This document shows, piece after piece, positions 1 through 8,471 of a stretch of DNA of 64,000 nt. The stretch's first letter is position 1; each line of letters begins with the position of its first letter. The DNA is taken from assembly GCF_036924515.1 (NCBI RefSeq), contig NZ_JAZHRR010000001.1, positions 2,699,001 to 2,763,000 on the forward strand, in the 5' to 3' direction. This DNA comes from Bradyrhizobium sp. AZCC 1610. GTDB lineage: Bacteria > Pseudomonadota > Alphaproteobacteria > Rhizobiales > Xanthobacteraceae. The notes below the pieces were generated by a model. That model was given only the letters and a program-made list of their open reading frames with translations, did no database searches and was not told where the DNA came from. Position numbers and translations under genes: made by a program.

Positions 1-454
1 CGGGCAATTGGCTAACTTGTTTCACCCAGGCGACGAACTGAGCTTCGTCGAGGTCGTCCTCGTAAATGTCGAGGTAACGCACTTCCTTATGCTTGGACTC
101 GCCGGGCGGAATAGGACGCAGCGATGTGCCACGAAAGAAAGTCACTTTGACGTATTTCGTGAAGCAGTGAAAGCCGAGGAACCAGCCTTGGCCTTCAACG
201 CCATAGAACGGCGTGTTCCATTTGACTGCCTTGTGCACACCGGGGACGGTGCGCACGATCAGAGCATCGAGGTGGCGCCCGACGTCGCGTTTCCAGCCCG
301 GCATGGCCGCGATGTAGGCCTGCACGGGGGCGTCGCCGTATCCCTTCGCGATCTGGGGATTGCCGCCCGAGAGCAGGGCGGGCTTTGCGGCAGTCTGCTT
401 GGCGGCGGCCTTCTTTGCGGCCTTGGCCGGCCTTCTCGACGTCGTTTGCGCCAT
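1..454 (-). CDS. DUF1801-type protein, 3' end cut by window
   Basis: The visible 151 residues begin with an Ala/Lys-rich tail of about 25 residues, like the basic tails of DNA-binding proteins. A compact domain follows with VHKAVKWNTPFYGVEGQGWF and a YVKVTFFRG strand, which I recognise as the DUF1801 (YdhG-like) fold. The start ATG lies at 452-454 on the reverse strand. The C-terminus runs off the window start. Family members have no settled biochemical role, although related proteins are found near ArsR/SRPBCC pairs, as here. Confidence 0.8.
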   Translation of the reverse strand, partial: MAQTTSRRPAKAAKKAAAKQTAAKPALLSGGNPQIAKGYGDAPVQAYIAAMPGWKRDVGRHLDALIVRTVPGVHKAVKWNTPFYGVEGQGWFLGFHCFTKYVKVTFFRGTSLRPIPPGESKHKEVRYLDIYEDDLDEAQFVAWVKQVSQLP

Positions 455-479
455 TGTGTTCGCTCCTGTCGCCGATACG

Positions 480-674
480 TCAGCCGCTGCGCCATTTGGC
501 GGCGTAGGGCAGGACGAACATGTAGAGGCCAGTGAACATTAGTAAAAAGAGCGGCGGCAATGGGGAGTATACCACCCACGGGGAAGGCTCCCCCAATCCC
601 ATGGCAATGAAATTGGCAACGACGGTCACCGTGAAAGCAATCGACAGCCAGCGGTGAATTTGCCGAATCCACAT
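480..674 (-). CDS. Small two-helix membrane protein
   Basis: This 64-residue protein begins MWIRQIHRWLSIAFTVTVVA and has two hydrophobic segments, at about residues 10-30 and 38-57, with a basic C-terminus. The start is chosen because AAGGAGG stands 7-8 bases ahead of the ATG, whereas the reading frame upstream is open but lacks a ribosome site. It lies between the SRPBCC gene and the DUF1801 gene on the same strand, so it may share their transcript. The function is not known. Confidence 0.7.
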   Translation of the reverse strand: MWIRQIHRWLSIAFTVTVVANFIAMGLGEPSPWVVYSPLPPLFLLMFTGLYMFVLPYAAKWRSG

Positions 675-729
675 GTTCCAGTTCCTCCTTTGCAGACTTT
701 GTAGACGAGCCGGAGCGTAACGCGGCGGT

Positions 730-1161
730 TCACTCCGTCCGCGCCACGAGCTCTTCCAGCTTCGCGAAGAATTGCTGCCATCCGGCGTGGGCGCCGCCAA
801 AGGCCTGCTTCTGATCCGGCCGGAAGCCCGACTGCTCCATGCGCAGGAGGGTGCCCGTGCGCGTTGGCGTGAGCGTAAACGTCACCACGCTCTGCAGGTT
901 GAAGGCCGCATCCTCGTGCTTGAAATTCCAAGTGTAGGACAGTTCCTTGTTCGGCTCGATGGCGAGCACCTCGCAGTCCATCACGCCGCCCCATTCGCCG
1001 CGAAGATTGAAACGGTGACCCACGGCAGGCTTGAAGTCGTTCTTCATCAGCCATTCCTCCATCAGGTGTGGTTGCGTGAGCGCGCGCCAGAGCTTTTCCG
1101 GCGGATGCGGCATCTCGCGTTCGACGACGACGGTGCGCGTTTCAGTCGCTGTATTGGTCAT
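730..1161 (-). CDS. SRPBCC / AHSA1-family protein
   Basis: The 143-residue protein has the START-like cavity fold of the Aha1 C-terminal family: the opening VEREMPHPPEKLWRALTQP, then WLMKNDFKPAVGHRF and a GWQQFFAKLEELV closing helix. Such proteins bind hydrophobic ligands; the ligand here is unknown. The gene overlaps the upstream ArsR gene by 4 bases (ATGA), so the two are translationally coupled. ArsR-SRPBCC pairs are a common two-gene module in soil bacteria. Confidence 0.88.
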   Translation of the reverse strand: MTNTATETRTVVVEREMPHPPEKLWRALTQPHLMEEWLMKNDFKPAVGHRFNLRGEWGGVMDCEVLAIEPNKELSYTWNFKHEDAAFNLQSVVTFTLTPTRTGTLLRMEQSGFRPDQKQAFGGAHAGWQQFFAKLEELVARTE

Positions 1162-1481
1162 TGGTCCATCCGTTTGAGCAGGTCTTCGAGGTGGTCGAAT
1201 CGGTTTTGCCAGAAGCCGTGCATCTGGCTCGTCCAGTCGATCAGCGGGGCGAGGGCGCTGAGCTGGGCGCTATAGTGCGTCTGTCGGCCTTCGTGGCGGT
1301 CGCGTACCAGCCCAGCCTGCTTGAGAACGCCGAGATGTTTTGAGACGGCCGGTTGCGAGATCCCGGCCCGCGCCGTCAGGGCCCCCACCGTCTGCTCTCC
1401 TTCGCGGCACAGCCGCTCGAAGATCGTCCGGCGGGTAGGATCGGCGAGGGTTCTGAACAGCACGTCGTGAGCGTTCGGCAT
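1158..1481 (-). CDS. ArsR-family winged-helix repressor
   Basis: The 107-residue protein has the compact ArsR fold: LADPTRRTIFERL, then the recognition helix region ISQPAVSKHLGVLKQAGLV and the wing around RDRHEGRQTHYSAQ. No cysteine pair of the metal-sensing kind (CVC) is visible; the only cysteine is in LCREGEQ, so a non-metal signal is likely. It is the first gene of a two-gene unit with the SRPBCC protein. The palindrome centred near 1498 sits just upstream of its start and is a natural autoregulatory operator. Confidence 0.9.
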   Translation of the reverse strand: MPNAHDVLFRTLADPTRRTIFERLCREGEQTVGALTARAGISQPAVSKHLGVLKQAGLVRDRHEGRQTHYSAQLSALAPLIDWTSQMHGFWQNRFDHLEDLLKRMDQ

Positions 1482-1490
1482 CTGAGATCG

Positions 1491-1506
1491 ATAACCTCTG
1501 GGTTAT
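1491..1506. promoter_or_regulatory. Perfect palindrome ATAACC-n4-GGTTAT before arsR-type gene
   Basis: ATAACCTCTGGGTTAT has 6-base perfect arms and a 4-base centre, and lies 10-25 bases upstream of the repressor start codon. Position and symmetry fit an ArsR operator; binding is inferred. Confidence 0.55.
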
Positions 1507-1577
1507 TGATCGACGCATAACCACTGAGATATGGGTTCGTCAAGCGATAAGGCGGGCCAACGACAGAACTCCATAAA

Positions 1578-1627
1578 GGGAACCAGCGGTTCCCCCAGCT
1601 TACTATATCCCGCTGGTTATGCATCGA
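1578..1627. promoter_or_regulatory. Cluster of overlapping inverted repeats between arsR-type gene and methyltransferase
   Basis: Three nested symmetries lie here. GGGAACC (1578-1584) faces GGTTCCC (1588-1594). AACCAGCGG (1581-1589) faces CCGCTGGTT (1610-1618). TGGTTATGCATCGA (1614-1627) is a 13-of-14 inverted copy of 1510-1523. The half-site ATAACC/GGTTAT recurs in each group, as would be expected of several copies of one operator in a 265-base divergent intergenic region. Confidence 0.45.
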
Positions 1628-1746
1628 CGTCTGGTCCCGCGACCGCCCGCGAAGCAGAACTGTAGACGCGAACGCCGACGAGATGATCGTTGGCTCGTTG
1701 TCGAAGACGGGCGGCATGACCATGTACAAACTGGGAGGTGAGGCTC

Positions 1747-2382
1747 ATGGAAGATGCTGGCCGTCAGGCCCATTGGGAGAACGTCTACACGACGAAGGGC
1801 GAGAACGAGGTCAGCTGGTTTCAGCAAAGCCCGGCGCCTTCGCTCGAATTGATCGTGCAGGCGGGCACCACCCACGCGTCAGCGATTATCGACATCGGCG
1901 GCGGCGCTTCGCGGCTGGTCGACAATCTCGTTGAGCAAGGGTTTGAGGATGTTACCGTGCTCGATCTGTCGGGCGCGGCGCTGGCTGCCGCCAAAAGCCG
2001 CCTTGAGAGCCGCCTTGGCGCCGGCGCCGAACGGGTTAGCTGGATTGTCGCGGACGCCACCACCTGGGAGCCGGCCAGGCCCTATGACATCTGGCACGAC
2101 CGGGCGGCGTTCCATTTTCTCACCGACGCAAGCGATCGCGCGGCCTATATCGCCCGCCTCGAGCGGGGCCTGAAAATCGGCGGGCACGCCATCATCGCCA
2201 CCTTCGCGCCCGATGGCCCCGAAAAGTGCAGCGGCCTGCCGGTCGCGCGTTACGACAGTGCGAGTCTCGGACGGACGCTCGGCGCCACGTTCAAGCTCGT
2301 CCACACCCAACGGCACGAGCACGCAACGCCTTGGGACTCCCGGCAGAACTTCCAGTTCAGCGTATTCAGGCGCGACGGCTGA
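1747..2382 (+). CDS. Class I SAM-dependent methyltransferase
   Basis: The 211-residue protein has motif I IIDIGGGASRLVDNL at about residues 47-61, the acidic motif II end TVLDLSGAALAAAK, and a post-I segment WIVADATTWEPARPYDIWHDRAAFHFL. It resembles the small TehB/UbiE-like methyltransferases; the substrate is unknown. The ATG at 1747 is preferred over a GTG at 1738 because GGGAGG lies 8-9 bases before it. It is divergent from the ArsR gene and may share that control region. Confidence 0.88.
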   Translation: MEDAGRQAHWENVYTTKGENEVSWFQQSPAPSLELIVQAGTTHASAIIDIGGGASRLVDNLVEQGFEDVTVLDLSGAALAAAKSRLESRLGAGAERVSWIVADATTWEPARPYDIWHDRAAFHFLTDASDRAAYIARLERGLKIGGHAIIATFAPDGPEKCSGLPVARYDSASLGRTLGATFKLVHTQRHEHATPWDSRQNFQFSVFRRDG

Positions 2383-2403
2383 TTCGGATCGGCGATCGCC
2401 GCG

Positions 2404-2808
2404 TTAGTGCGCCATGCCGCGTGCCACTTCGTAACAGGCCTCCATGCAGCGGCGGCAGCTTTCCGCGCAGATGCGGCAATGTTCATGCATGGCGGCGTGC
2501 GTCTGGCACTCCTCCGCGCAAAGCCGGCAGGCGGCGGCGCATACGCTGAGCATGCGGCGCATCACTTCGTCATCGGAACCTGTCCGGCGGGTCATGATGC
2601 GGCCGGTGATGTTGCAGATGTCGGCGCAATCCAGATCCAGGCGGATGCATTGGGTCAGCTCCTGCACCATGCGCTCCGACAGGCAGGCGTCGGCACAGGA
2701 GGTGCAGGTCTGTGCGCAGGAGTAGCATTCCTCGATGCAGCGGATCAGGGCGTCGTTGATCTGGCCCTGGACGGCCGGGTGGGTACCGATCATTTCGCGG
2801 GCGTGCAT
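2404..2808 (-). CDS. Cys-rich four-helix-bundle copper storage protein (Csp3-like)
   Basis: The 134-residue protein contains 18 cysteines, mostly as CxxxC pairs along helices (CIEECYSCAQTCTSC, CADIC, CAAACRLCAEEC, CRICAESCRRCMEAC), the pattern of Csp/YhjQ bundle proteins that hold many Cu(I) ions inside a four-helix core. There is no signal peptide, so it should be cytosolic like Csp3. AAGGAGC precedes the ATG; the open frame upstream lacks a ribosome site. The neighbouring RND copper/silver-type pump supports a copper role. Confidence 0.88.
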   Translation of the reverse strand: MHAREMIGTHPAVQGQINDALIRCIEECYSCAQTCTSCADACLSERMVQELTQCIRLDLDCADICNITGRIMTRRTGSDDEVMRRMLSVCAAACRLCAEECQTHAAMHEHCRICAESCRRCMEACYEVARGMAH

Positions 2809-2969
2809 GGTGAGCTCCTTGCTTGAAGGTTGGCCGCAAACGGGGCGTCCGCTATTCCAAGCCGCGGCCAGCGAAAATGTTCTGGCCTCCGGCAAGAATG
2901 AATGCCGGCGGGGCCTGGATGGGCCGGTCGATCCAACGCAATGCGGCGCAGCCCGATCGGATTATGTTA

Positions 2970-2988
2970 ACGAAACCCGCGGTTTCGT
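2970..2988. promoter_or_regulatory. Palindrome ACGAAACC-n3-GGTTTCGT
   Basis: Perfect 8-base arms flank CGC, about 50 bases before the first gene of the metal-efflux cluster and between it and the divergent copper-storage gene. It could be an operator for a metal-responsive regulator not in this window, or a leader hairpin. Confidence 0.4.
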
Positions 2989-3037
2989 GATGGAACTTGG
3001 CTTCCCATCATGGGCCGGATTGTGCAAAGTTGCCCCC

Positions 3038-3412
3038 GTGAAACGCTCGATCCACCTTTGCCGGCTGCTGGCGGTCCTTTTGATCGCAGGCCTCGTATTT
3101 GCCCCGCTCGCGGCGCGGGCGAACGTGGATTCAATGGCATCGATGACCATGGCCACCATGGCCGGCGACGCAGCGGCCATGTCCGACGACATGCCGTGCT
3201 GCCCGGACAAATCGGCGCCTGTCGATTGCGGCCAGTGCCCGTTGATGGCGCTCTGCGTGTCGACGACGTTGCAGGCGCCGCTGCCGGCCGGCGTTGCCGA
3301 ATTCCAGCCGGTCATTCTGCGAATGCTGCGTCCCGGCAGCGATCCCGAGGTGGAAAGCCTCGGCTATTCACCCCCTCCTAGACCGCCCCGATCTCTGGAC
3401 CTTTTGGCGTAA
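3038..3412 (+). CDS. Exported Met/Cys-rich protein (DUF2946-like)
   Basis: From the GTG at 3038 this is a 124-residue protein: a signal peptide (KRSIHLCRLLAVLLIAGLVF, cut after ARA), then a methionine-rich stretch with seven Met in about 28 residues, then CCPDKSAPVDCGQCPLMALC. The CC, CGQC and Met clusters are typical of periplasmic copper/silver handling proteins and the layout resembles DUF2946. An in-frame ATG at 2990 is possible but would push the signal peptide inward. It appears to lead the efflux operon. Confidence 0.7.
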   Translation: MKRSIHLCRLLAVLLIAGLVFAPLAARANVDSMASMTMATMAGDAAAMSDDMPCCPDKSAPVDCGQCPLMALCVSTTLQAPLPAGVAEFQPVILRMLRPGSDPEVESLGYSPPPRPPRSLDLLA

Positions 3413-3420
3413 CGCCAAAA
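3402..3420. terminator. Hairpin TTTTGGCG-TAA-CGCCAAAA at the stop codon
   Basis: Perfect 8-base arms enclose the TAA stop of the Met/Cys-rich protein. No U-run follows on the + strand, so it is as likely to be an mRNA-stabilising or attenuating hairpin inside the operon as a terminator. Confidence 0.4.
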
Positions 3421-3487
3421 TCGCGCGGCGCTTCGTGGCGTCCGCTTGATGCTGCCATGGCAGCTAACCAGAGATCGAGTTATCAAC

Positions 3488-3895
3488 ATGAAGTTCAATC
3501 AGTTTTTGCGCAGCCTGCGGGTCGCGCTGATCGGCGCTGCCTTGACGTGCGGCCCGACCGTCGCGTTCGCGGATATCAAGAATTACGAGTTCAAACTCGT
3601 CGAACCGACCGTGAAGACCGGTCCCGACAAACCCATCGCCGTGAAGCTCGTCGACAAGACCACAGGCAAGCCCGTTCCGAACGCGGTGATTTTCGCGACG
3701 CGGCTGGATATGGCCCCGGATGGAATGCAGGAGATGGCCACCAAGCTTACCCCGGTGCCAGGAACAGAACCAGGCACCTATGGCTTCAAGGCCAATTTCA
3801 GCATGGCCGGTCGGTGGCAATTGTCACTCGCCGCCAAGGTGCAGGGTGAACCCGGCACGGTCGAAAGCAAGCTCGTCATTCAGGCCGACCAATGA
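3488..3895 (+). CDS. FixH/YtkA-like exported protein
   Basis: The 135-residue protein has a signal peptide ending FADIKNYEF and one Ig-like beta domain: VKTGPDKPIAVKLVDKTTGK, a MAPDGMQEM segment and GTYGFKANFSMAGRWQLSL. That is the YtkA/FixH type of fold, which is often found with heavy-metal RND systems and thought to bind or hand over metal in the periplasm. It overlaps the adaptor gene by 4 bases (ATGA). The role in copper transfer is inferred from context. Confidence 0.75.
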   Translation: MKFNQFLRSLRVALIGAALTCGPTVAFADIKNYEFKLVEPTVKTGPDKPIAVKLVDKTTGKPVPNAVIFATRLDMAPDGMQEMATKLTPVPGTEPGTYGFKANFSMAGRWQLSLAAKVQGEPGTVESKLVIQADQ

Positions 3896-5292
3896 AACGG
3901 TCAGTCCTGATCGCCCTCGCGGCTGCCGCCATCGGGGCTGCGGCGGTGGCCGGCGTCGTCTCGCGTTCATTCATCTTGTCGAGCGGAGATTCCAAGCACG
4001 CTCATGTCGTCGCGCAGGCCGAACCGTCTGCTGCCGCGATCTATTATCAGGATCCGGATGGCAAGCCTTTCTATTCGCTGACGCCGAAGAAGACGCCTGA
4101 TGGCCGCGACTACCGCGCCGTCCCTGCGGGCGCAGACGTAAGTTTCGACGATCCGGCGGAAGTGACGGCTGCACCGACTGCCGATCGCAAGATCAAATAC
4201 TACCGCAATCCGATGGGCCTGCCGGACGTTTCGCCGACACCCAAGAAGGATTCGATGGGGATGGATTACATCCCCGTCCACGAGGGCGAGGACAGCGACG
4301 ACGGATCGGTCAAAGTTTCGCCCGGAAAGATTCAGCGCACCGGCGTCAAATCGGAGCCGGCCGCCCTCCGTCCGATCCGGACGGTCGTGCGCGCGCCAGG
4401 TACGATCCAGCTCGACGAGCGCCGTGTCTCGGTCATCGCGATGCGCTCGGAAACCTACCTGCAATCGGTCGCCGACGTCACGACTGGTACCTTCGTCAAG
4501 AAGGGACAGCCCCTGATGCAGGTCTACAGTCCGGCAGTTTCCAGTGCGGCCGCCGAGTATGTGACGACATTGACGTCCAGGACTACGGCCGGCGAGCCCT
4601 CCTACGGACGCGGCTCGCGGCAACGGTTGATGAATCTCGACGTGCCCGACGCGGTGATCACCGCGATCGAACGGACGCGGATCGTTCCTGTGACCGTCGA
4701 GTGGTCGGCTCCGCGTGACGGCATCGTGCTGGAACGCAACGCGGTCCAGGGCATGCGAGCTCAACCAGGCGACGTACTCTTCCGCGTCGCCGATACGTCC
4801 GTGGTCTGGGCGATGATCGACGTAGCCGAGCGCGACCTCGGCGCGCTTGCGGTCGGACAGCCCGTCACCGTTCGGGCGCGCAGCTTCCCCACGCGGGACT
4901 TCTCCGGACAAATCTCGGTCATCTACCCCCAGGTCAACCGCGAGACACGGACAGCCCGCGTTCGGGTCGAACTCGACAATCCAGATCTCGCGTTGCTGCC
5001 GGACATGTACGTAGATGCCGACATCGATATTGGCGGCTCGGAGCCCGTTGTGTCGGTTCCCGACAGCTCGGTGCTTGATACGGGCGCTCGGCAGGTCGTC
5101 CTTGTCGACAAGGGCGAGGGCCGGTTCGAACCTCGCGACGTCAAGATCGGCCGTCGGGGAGGCGGGCTAATCGAAATCCGCAGCGGGGTGAAAGACGGCG
5201 AGCCCGTTGTCGTTGCGGCCAATTTTCTGATCGATGCGGAGAGTAACCTCAAGGCCGCTCTCAAGGGCTTTGCCGAGGGAGCGCAGCAATGA
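3892..5292 (+). CDS. RND efflux periplasmic adaptor (CusB-type)
   Basis: The 466-residue membrane fusion protein links the inner-membrane pump to an outer-membrane channel. After an N-terminal anchor come two heavy-metal-binding-domain copies: YYQDPDGKPFYSLTPKKTPDG (about 45-68), which is degenerate, and YYRNPMGLPDVSPTPKKDS (about 102-122) with DSMGMDYIPVHEG, which is intact. The barrel-sandwich and beta-barrel regions follow, with PRDGIVLERNAVQGMRAQPG. It overlaps cusA-type gene 5289 by 4 bases. The Met-containing domain favours Cu(I)/Ag(I). No outer-membrane factor gene is present in the window. Confidence 0.92.
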   Translation: MKRSVLIALAAAAIGAAAVAGVVSRSFILSSGDSKHAHVVAQAEPSAAAIYYQDPDGKPFYSLTPKKTPDGRDYRAVPAGADVSFDDPAEVTAAPTADRKIKYYRNPMGLPDVSPTPKKDSMGMDYIPVHEGEDSDDGSVKVSPGKIQRTGVKSEPAALRPIRTVVRAPGTIQLDERRVSVIAMRSETYLQSVADVTTGTFVKKGQPLMQVYSPAVSSAAAEYVTTLTSRTTAGEPSYGRGSRQRLMNLDVPDAVITAIERTRIVPVTVEWSAPRDGIVLERNAVQGMRAQPGDVLFRVADTSVVWAMIDVAERDLGALAVGQPVTVRARSFPTRDFSGQISVIYPQVNRETRTARVRVELDNPDLALLPDMYVDADIDIGGSEPVVSVPDSSVLDTGARQVVLVDKGEGRFEPRDVKIGRRGGGLIEIRSGVKDGEPVVVAANFLIDAESNLKAALKGFAEGAQQ

Positions 5293-8200
5293 TTGCCCGC
5301 TTGATCGCCTGGTCGGCGCGTAACCTGCTGCTGGTGCTGTTCGGCACCGGCTTCGCGGCCGCAGCGGGTATCTACGCGCTCGTCCATCTGCCGCTGGACG
5401 CCATCCCCGACCTCTCTGACACGCAGGTCATCGTGTACACGGAGTACCCCGGCCAGGCGCCCCAGGTCATCGAGGACCAGGTCACCTATCCCCTGACGAC
5501 GGCGATGCTGACGGTACCGAAGTCGAAAGTGGTTCGCGGCTTCTCGTTCTTCGGCGTCTCGTTTGTCTACGTCATCTTCGAGGATGGTACCGACATCTAT
5601 TGGGCGCGCTCGCGGGTGCTCGAATTCCTGAACGGCGCGACCTCACGCATTCCCGCCGGCGTGACGCCGACTATCGGCCCGGATGCGACCGGTGTCGGCT
5701 GGGTTTACCAATATGCTATCGTGTCGAAGGAGCTGAACCTTTCCGACACCCGCACGATTCAGGACTGGAATCTGAAGTTCGCGCTCGCCAAGGCCGAAGG
5801 CGTCGCGGAAGTGGCGAGCGTCGGCGGCTTCGTCAAGCAGTACAACGTGATCCTCGATCCGCAGCGCATGCGCGACCGCGGCATCACCATGCAGAAGATG
5901 CGCGAGGCGATCCGTGCCAGCAACGCTGACGTTGGCGGCCGCACCGTCGAGCTGTCCGAATTCGAATACGTCATCCGTGGCAAGGGCTACCTGAAGAGCA
6001 TCAACGACCTCGGCAACGTCGTGCTGAAGGTTAGCAATGGCACGCCCGTCCTGGTGCGCGACGTGGCGAGAGTCGAGCTCGGCCCTGACGAGCGGCGCGG
6101 CATCACCGAACTCAACGGGGAAGGCGAGGTCGCGAGCGGCATCGTGCTGCAGCGCTTTGGCGTCAATGCGCTGGACGTGATTCAAAACGTCAAGAAGCGC
6201 TTTGCGGAAATCGCTTCCAGCCTGCCGAAATCGGTCGAGATCGTGCCGGTCTATGACCGCTCCAACCTGATCAATGCCGCCATCGACACGCTCAAGAACA
6301 CGTTGCTGGAGGAATGCATCATCGTGGCGCTGGTGTGCATTGTGTTCCTGCTGCACGTCCGCAGCGCGCTGGTCGCCATCCTGATGCTGCCGGTCGGCGT
6401 GCTGATGGCCTTCGGTGCGATGAAACTGCTGGGGATTGGCTCCAACATCATGAGCCTCGGCGGCATTGCGATCGCGATCGGCGCCATGGTCGATGCCGCG
6501 ATCGTCATGATCGAGAATGCCCACAAGCACTTGGAACGGGCGGAGCCCGGGAAGTCCCGAGTGACGATCCTGATCGAGGCGGCCGCGCAGGTCGGGCCGG
6601 CGTTGTTCTTCAGCCTCTTGATCATCACCGTATCGTTCATGCCGATCTTCACGCTGGAGCAGCAAGAAGGGCGGCTGTTCAGCCCGCTGGCCTTCACGAA
6701 GACCTTCGCCATGGCTGCCGCCGCGCTGCTCTCGGTGACGCTTGTGCCAGCGCTGATGGTGATCTTCGTCCGCGGCAGAATCGTTCCCGAGCACAAAAAT
6801 CCGATCAACCGCTTCCTGATCTGGATCTATCGGCCCGTCATCAAGGGCGTCATGCGCGCCAAGATGCTGGTCATCCTGCTCGCGCTCGCAATTCTGGCCG
6901 TGAGCGTCTGGCCCGCGCGCCAGCTCGGCACCGAATTCATGCCGAATCTGAACGAGGGCACGCTACTCTACATGCCGACGACATTGCCGGGCATCTCGAT
7001 CACCAAATCCGCTGAGCTGATGCAGACCCAGGATAGGATCATCCGGTCGTTTCCGGAAGTCGAATCCGTCTACGGCAAGGCAGGCCGCGCCGCGACCGCA
7101 ACCGACCCGGCGCCATCGGAAATGTACGAGACCATCGTCAATCTCAAGCCGAAGCAGGAGTGGCGGGCCGGCGTGACGATCGACAGCCTGATCGCGGAGA
7201 TGGACAAGGCATTGCAGTTTCCGGGCGTCTCCAACGCTTGGACCATGCCGATCAAGGCCCGGATCGACATGCTGTCGACCGGCATCCGCACCCCGATCGG
7301 GGTCAAGGTGATCGGCACCGATCTGGTCGAGATCGACAAGCTCGCCAAGCAGATCGAGCAGGTCCTGAAGGCTGTCCCTGGCACCTCGTCCGCCTACGCC
7401 GAGCGTGGCATCGGCGGCTATTATCTGGAGATCACGCCGGACCGCGAAGCGATGGCGCGCTACGGCATCATGGTCCAGGACGTCCAGGACACCATTGCAA
7501 CGGCGCTTGGCGGGCAGACGGTCACGACGACAGTCGAGGGCCGCCAGCGCTTCTCAGTCAACATGCGCTACCCCCGGGATTTGCGCGACAATCCAAAGGC
7601 GATTGCAAGCGACGTGCTGGTGCCAATGCCGGCCGGCGGCGCCGTCCCGCTCGGCGAAGTCGCAAAGATCGCCCCCGCGCGCGGGCCGTCCTCGATCCGC
7701 ACCGAGAACGGCCAGTTGGCGACCTACATCTATGTCGACATCCGCGACCGCGACCTCGGCGGCTACGTGGCCGACGCCCAACGGGCTGTGCAGTCCAGCA
7801 TCCAGTTTCCACCCGGCTACTATGTGATGTGGAGCGGCCAGTACGAATATCTCGAACGCGCCACGGCAAGGCTGAAAATCGTCGTTCCCGCGACGCTGCT
7901 CATTATTTTCCTGCTCTTGTACCTCAATTTCCGGTCCGTCACCGAGACGATGATCGTGATGCTGTCGCTGCCGTTCGCGCTGGTCGGCGGGTTCTGGCTG
8001 ATGTGGTGGCTCGGCTTCAATCTTTCGGTGGCGGTCGCAGTCGGCTTCATTGCGCTCGCCGGCGTAGCCGCCGAGACCGGTGTCGTGATGCTGATCTACC
8101 TGAACCAGGCGCTCGCCGAAATCAGGGCCCGCCGCGACGCCGAAAACCAGCCGCTGACGAAGCGTGATCTCTACGATGCCATCATGGAAGGCGCGGTGGA

Positions 8201-8471
8201 GCGGGTGCGGCCGAAGATGATGACGGTGGTGGCCATCATGGCCGGGCTGCTCCCGATCATGTGGAGCAGCGGCACCGGCTCGGAGATCATGCAGCGCATC
8301 GCGGTGCCGATGATTGGCGGCATGGTCTCCTCGACGCTGCTGACGCTGATCGTGATCCCCGCGATCTTCGGTCTGGTGAAGGGATTTGGGCTGAAGGATA
8401 CGGACGATTCTGCCGGGGCCCCGCCGTCGATCGCTGTCGCACCTCGAAAAGTTCCCGAGCTTGCCCAATGA
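5289..8471 (+). CDS. Heavy-metal RND efflux pump (CusA-type)
   Basis: The 1060-residue inner-membrane proton-driven antiporter has the HME family signatures: an N-terminal helix, LDAIPDLSDTQVIVYTEYPG, the transmembrane acidic motif GAMVDAAIVMIENAHKHLE near residue 400, GTEFMPNLNEGTLLYMPTTLPG in the second porter half, and WTMPIKARIDMLSTGIRTPI, which carries methionines of the copper/silver relay type. The length is normal for the family. It works with the adaptor upstream; the outer-membrane channel must come from elsewhere. Confidence 0.93.
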   Translation: MIARLIAWSARNLLLVLFGTGFAAAAGIYALVHLPLDAIPDLSDTQVIVYTEYPGQAPQVIEDQVTYPLTTAMLTVPKSKVVRGFSFFGVSFVYVIFEDGTDIYWARSRVLEFLNGATSRIPAGVTPTIGPDATGVGWVYQYAIVSKELNLSDTRTIQDWNLKFALAKAEGVAEVASVGGFVKQYNVILDPQRMRDRGITMQKMREAIRASNADVGGRTVELSEFEYVIRGKGYLKSINDLGNVVLKVSNGTPVLVRDVARVELGPDERRGITELNGEGEVASGIVLQRFGVNALDVIQNVKKRFAEIASSLPKSVEIVPVYDRSNLINAAIDTLKNTLLEECIIVALVCIVFLLHVRSALVAILMLPVGVLMAFGAMKLLGIGSNIMSLGGIAIAIGAMVDAAIVMIENAHKHLERAEPGKSRVTILIEAAAQVGPALFFSLLIITVSFMPIFTLEQQEGRLFSPLAFTKTFAMAAAALLSVTLVPALMVIFVRGRIVPEHKNPINRFLIWIYRPVIKGVMRAKMLVILLALAILAVSVWPARQLGTEFMPNLNEGTLLYMPTTLPGISITKSAELMQTQDRIIRSFPEVESVYGKAGRAATATDPAPSEMYETIVNLKPKQEWRAGVTIDSLIAEMDKALQFPGVSNAWTMPIKARIDMLSTGIRTPIGVKVIGTDLVEIDKLAKQIEQVLKAVPGTSSAYAERGIGGYYLEITPDREAMARYGIMVQDVQDTIATALGGQTVTTTVEGRQRFSVNMRYPRDLRDNPKAIASDVLVPMPAGGAVPLGEVAKIAPARGPSSIRTENGQLATYIYVDIRDRDLGGYVADAQRAVQSSIQFPPGYYVMWSGQYEYLERATARLKIVVPATLLIIFLLLYLNFRSVTETMIVMLSLPFALVGGFWLMWWLGFNLSVAVAVGFIALAGVAAETGVVMLIYLNQALAEIRARRDAENQPLTKRDLYDAIMEGAVERVRPKMMTVVAIMAGLLPIMWSSGTGSEIMQRIAVPMIGGMVSSTLLTLIVIPAIFGLVKGFGLKDTDDSAGAPPSIAVAPRKVPELAQ

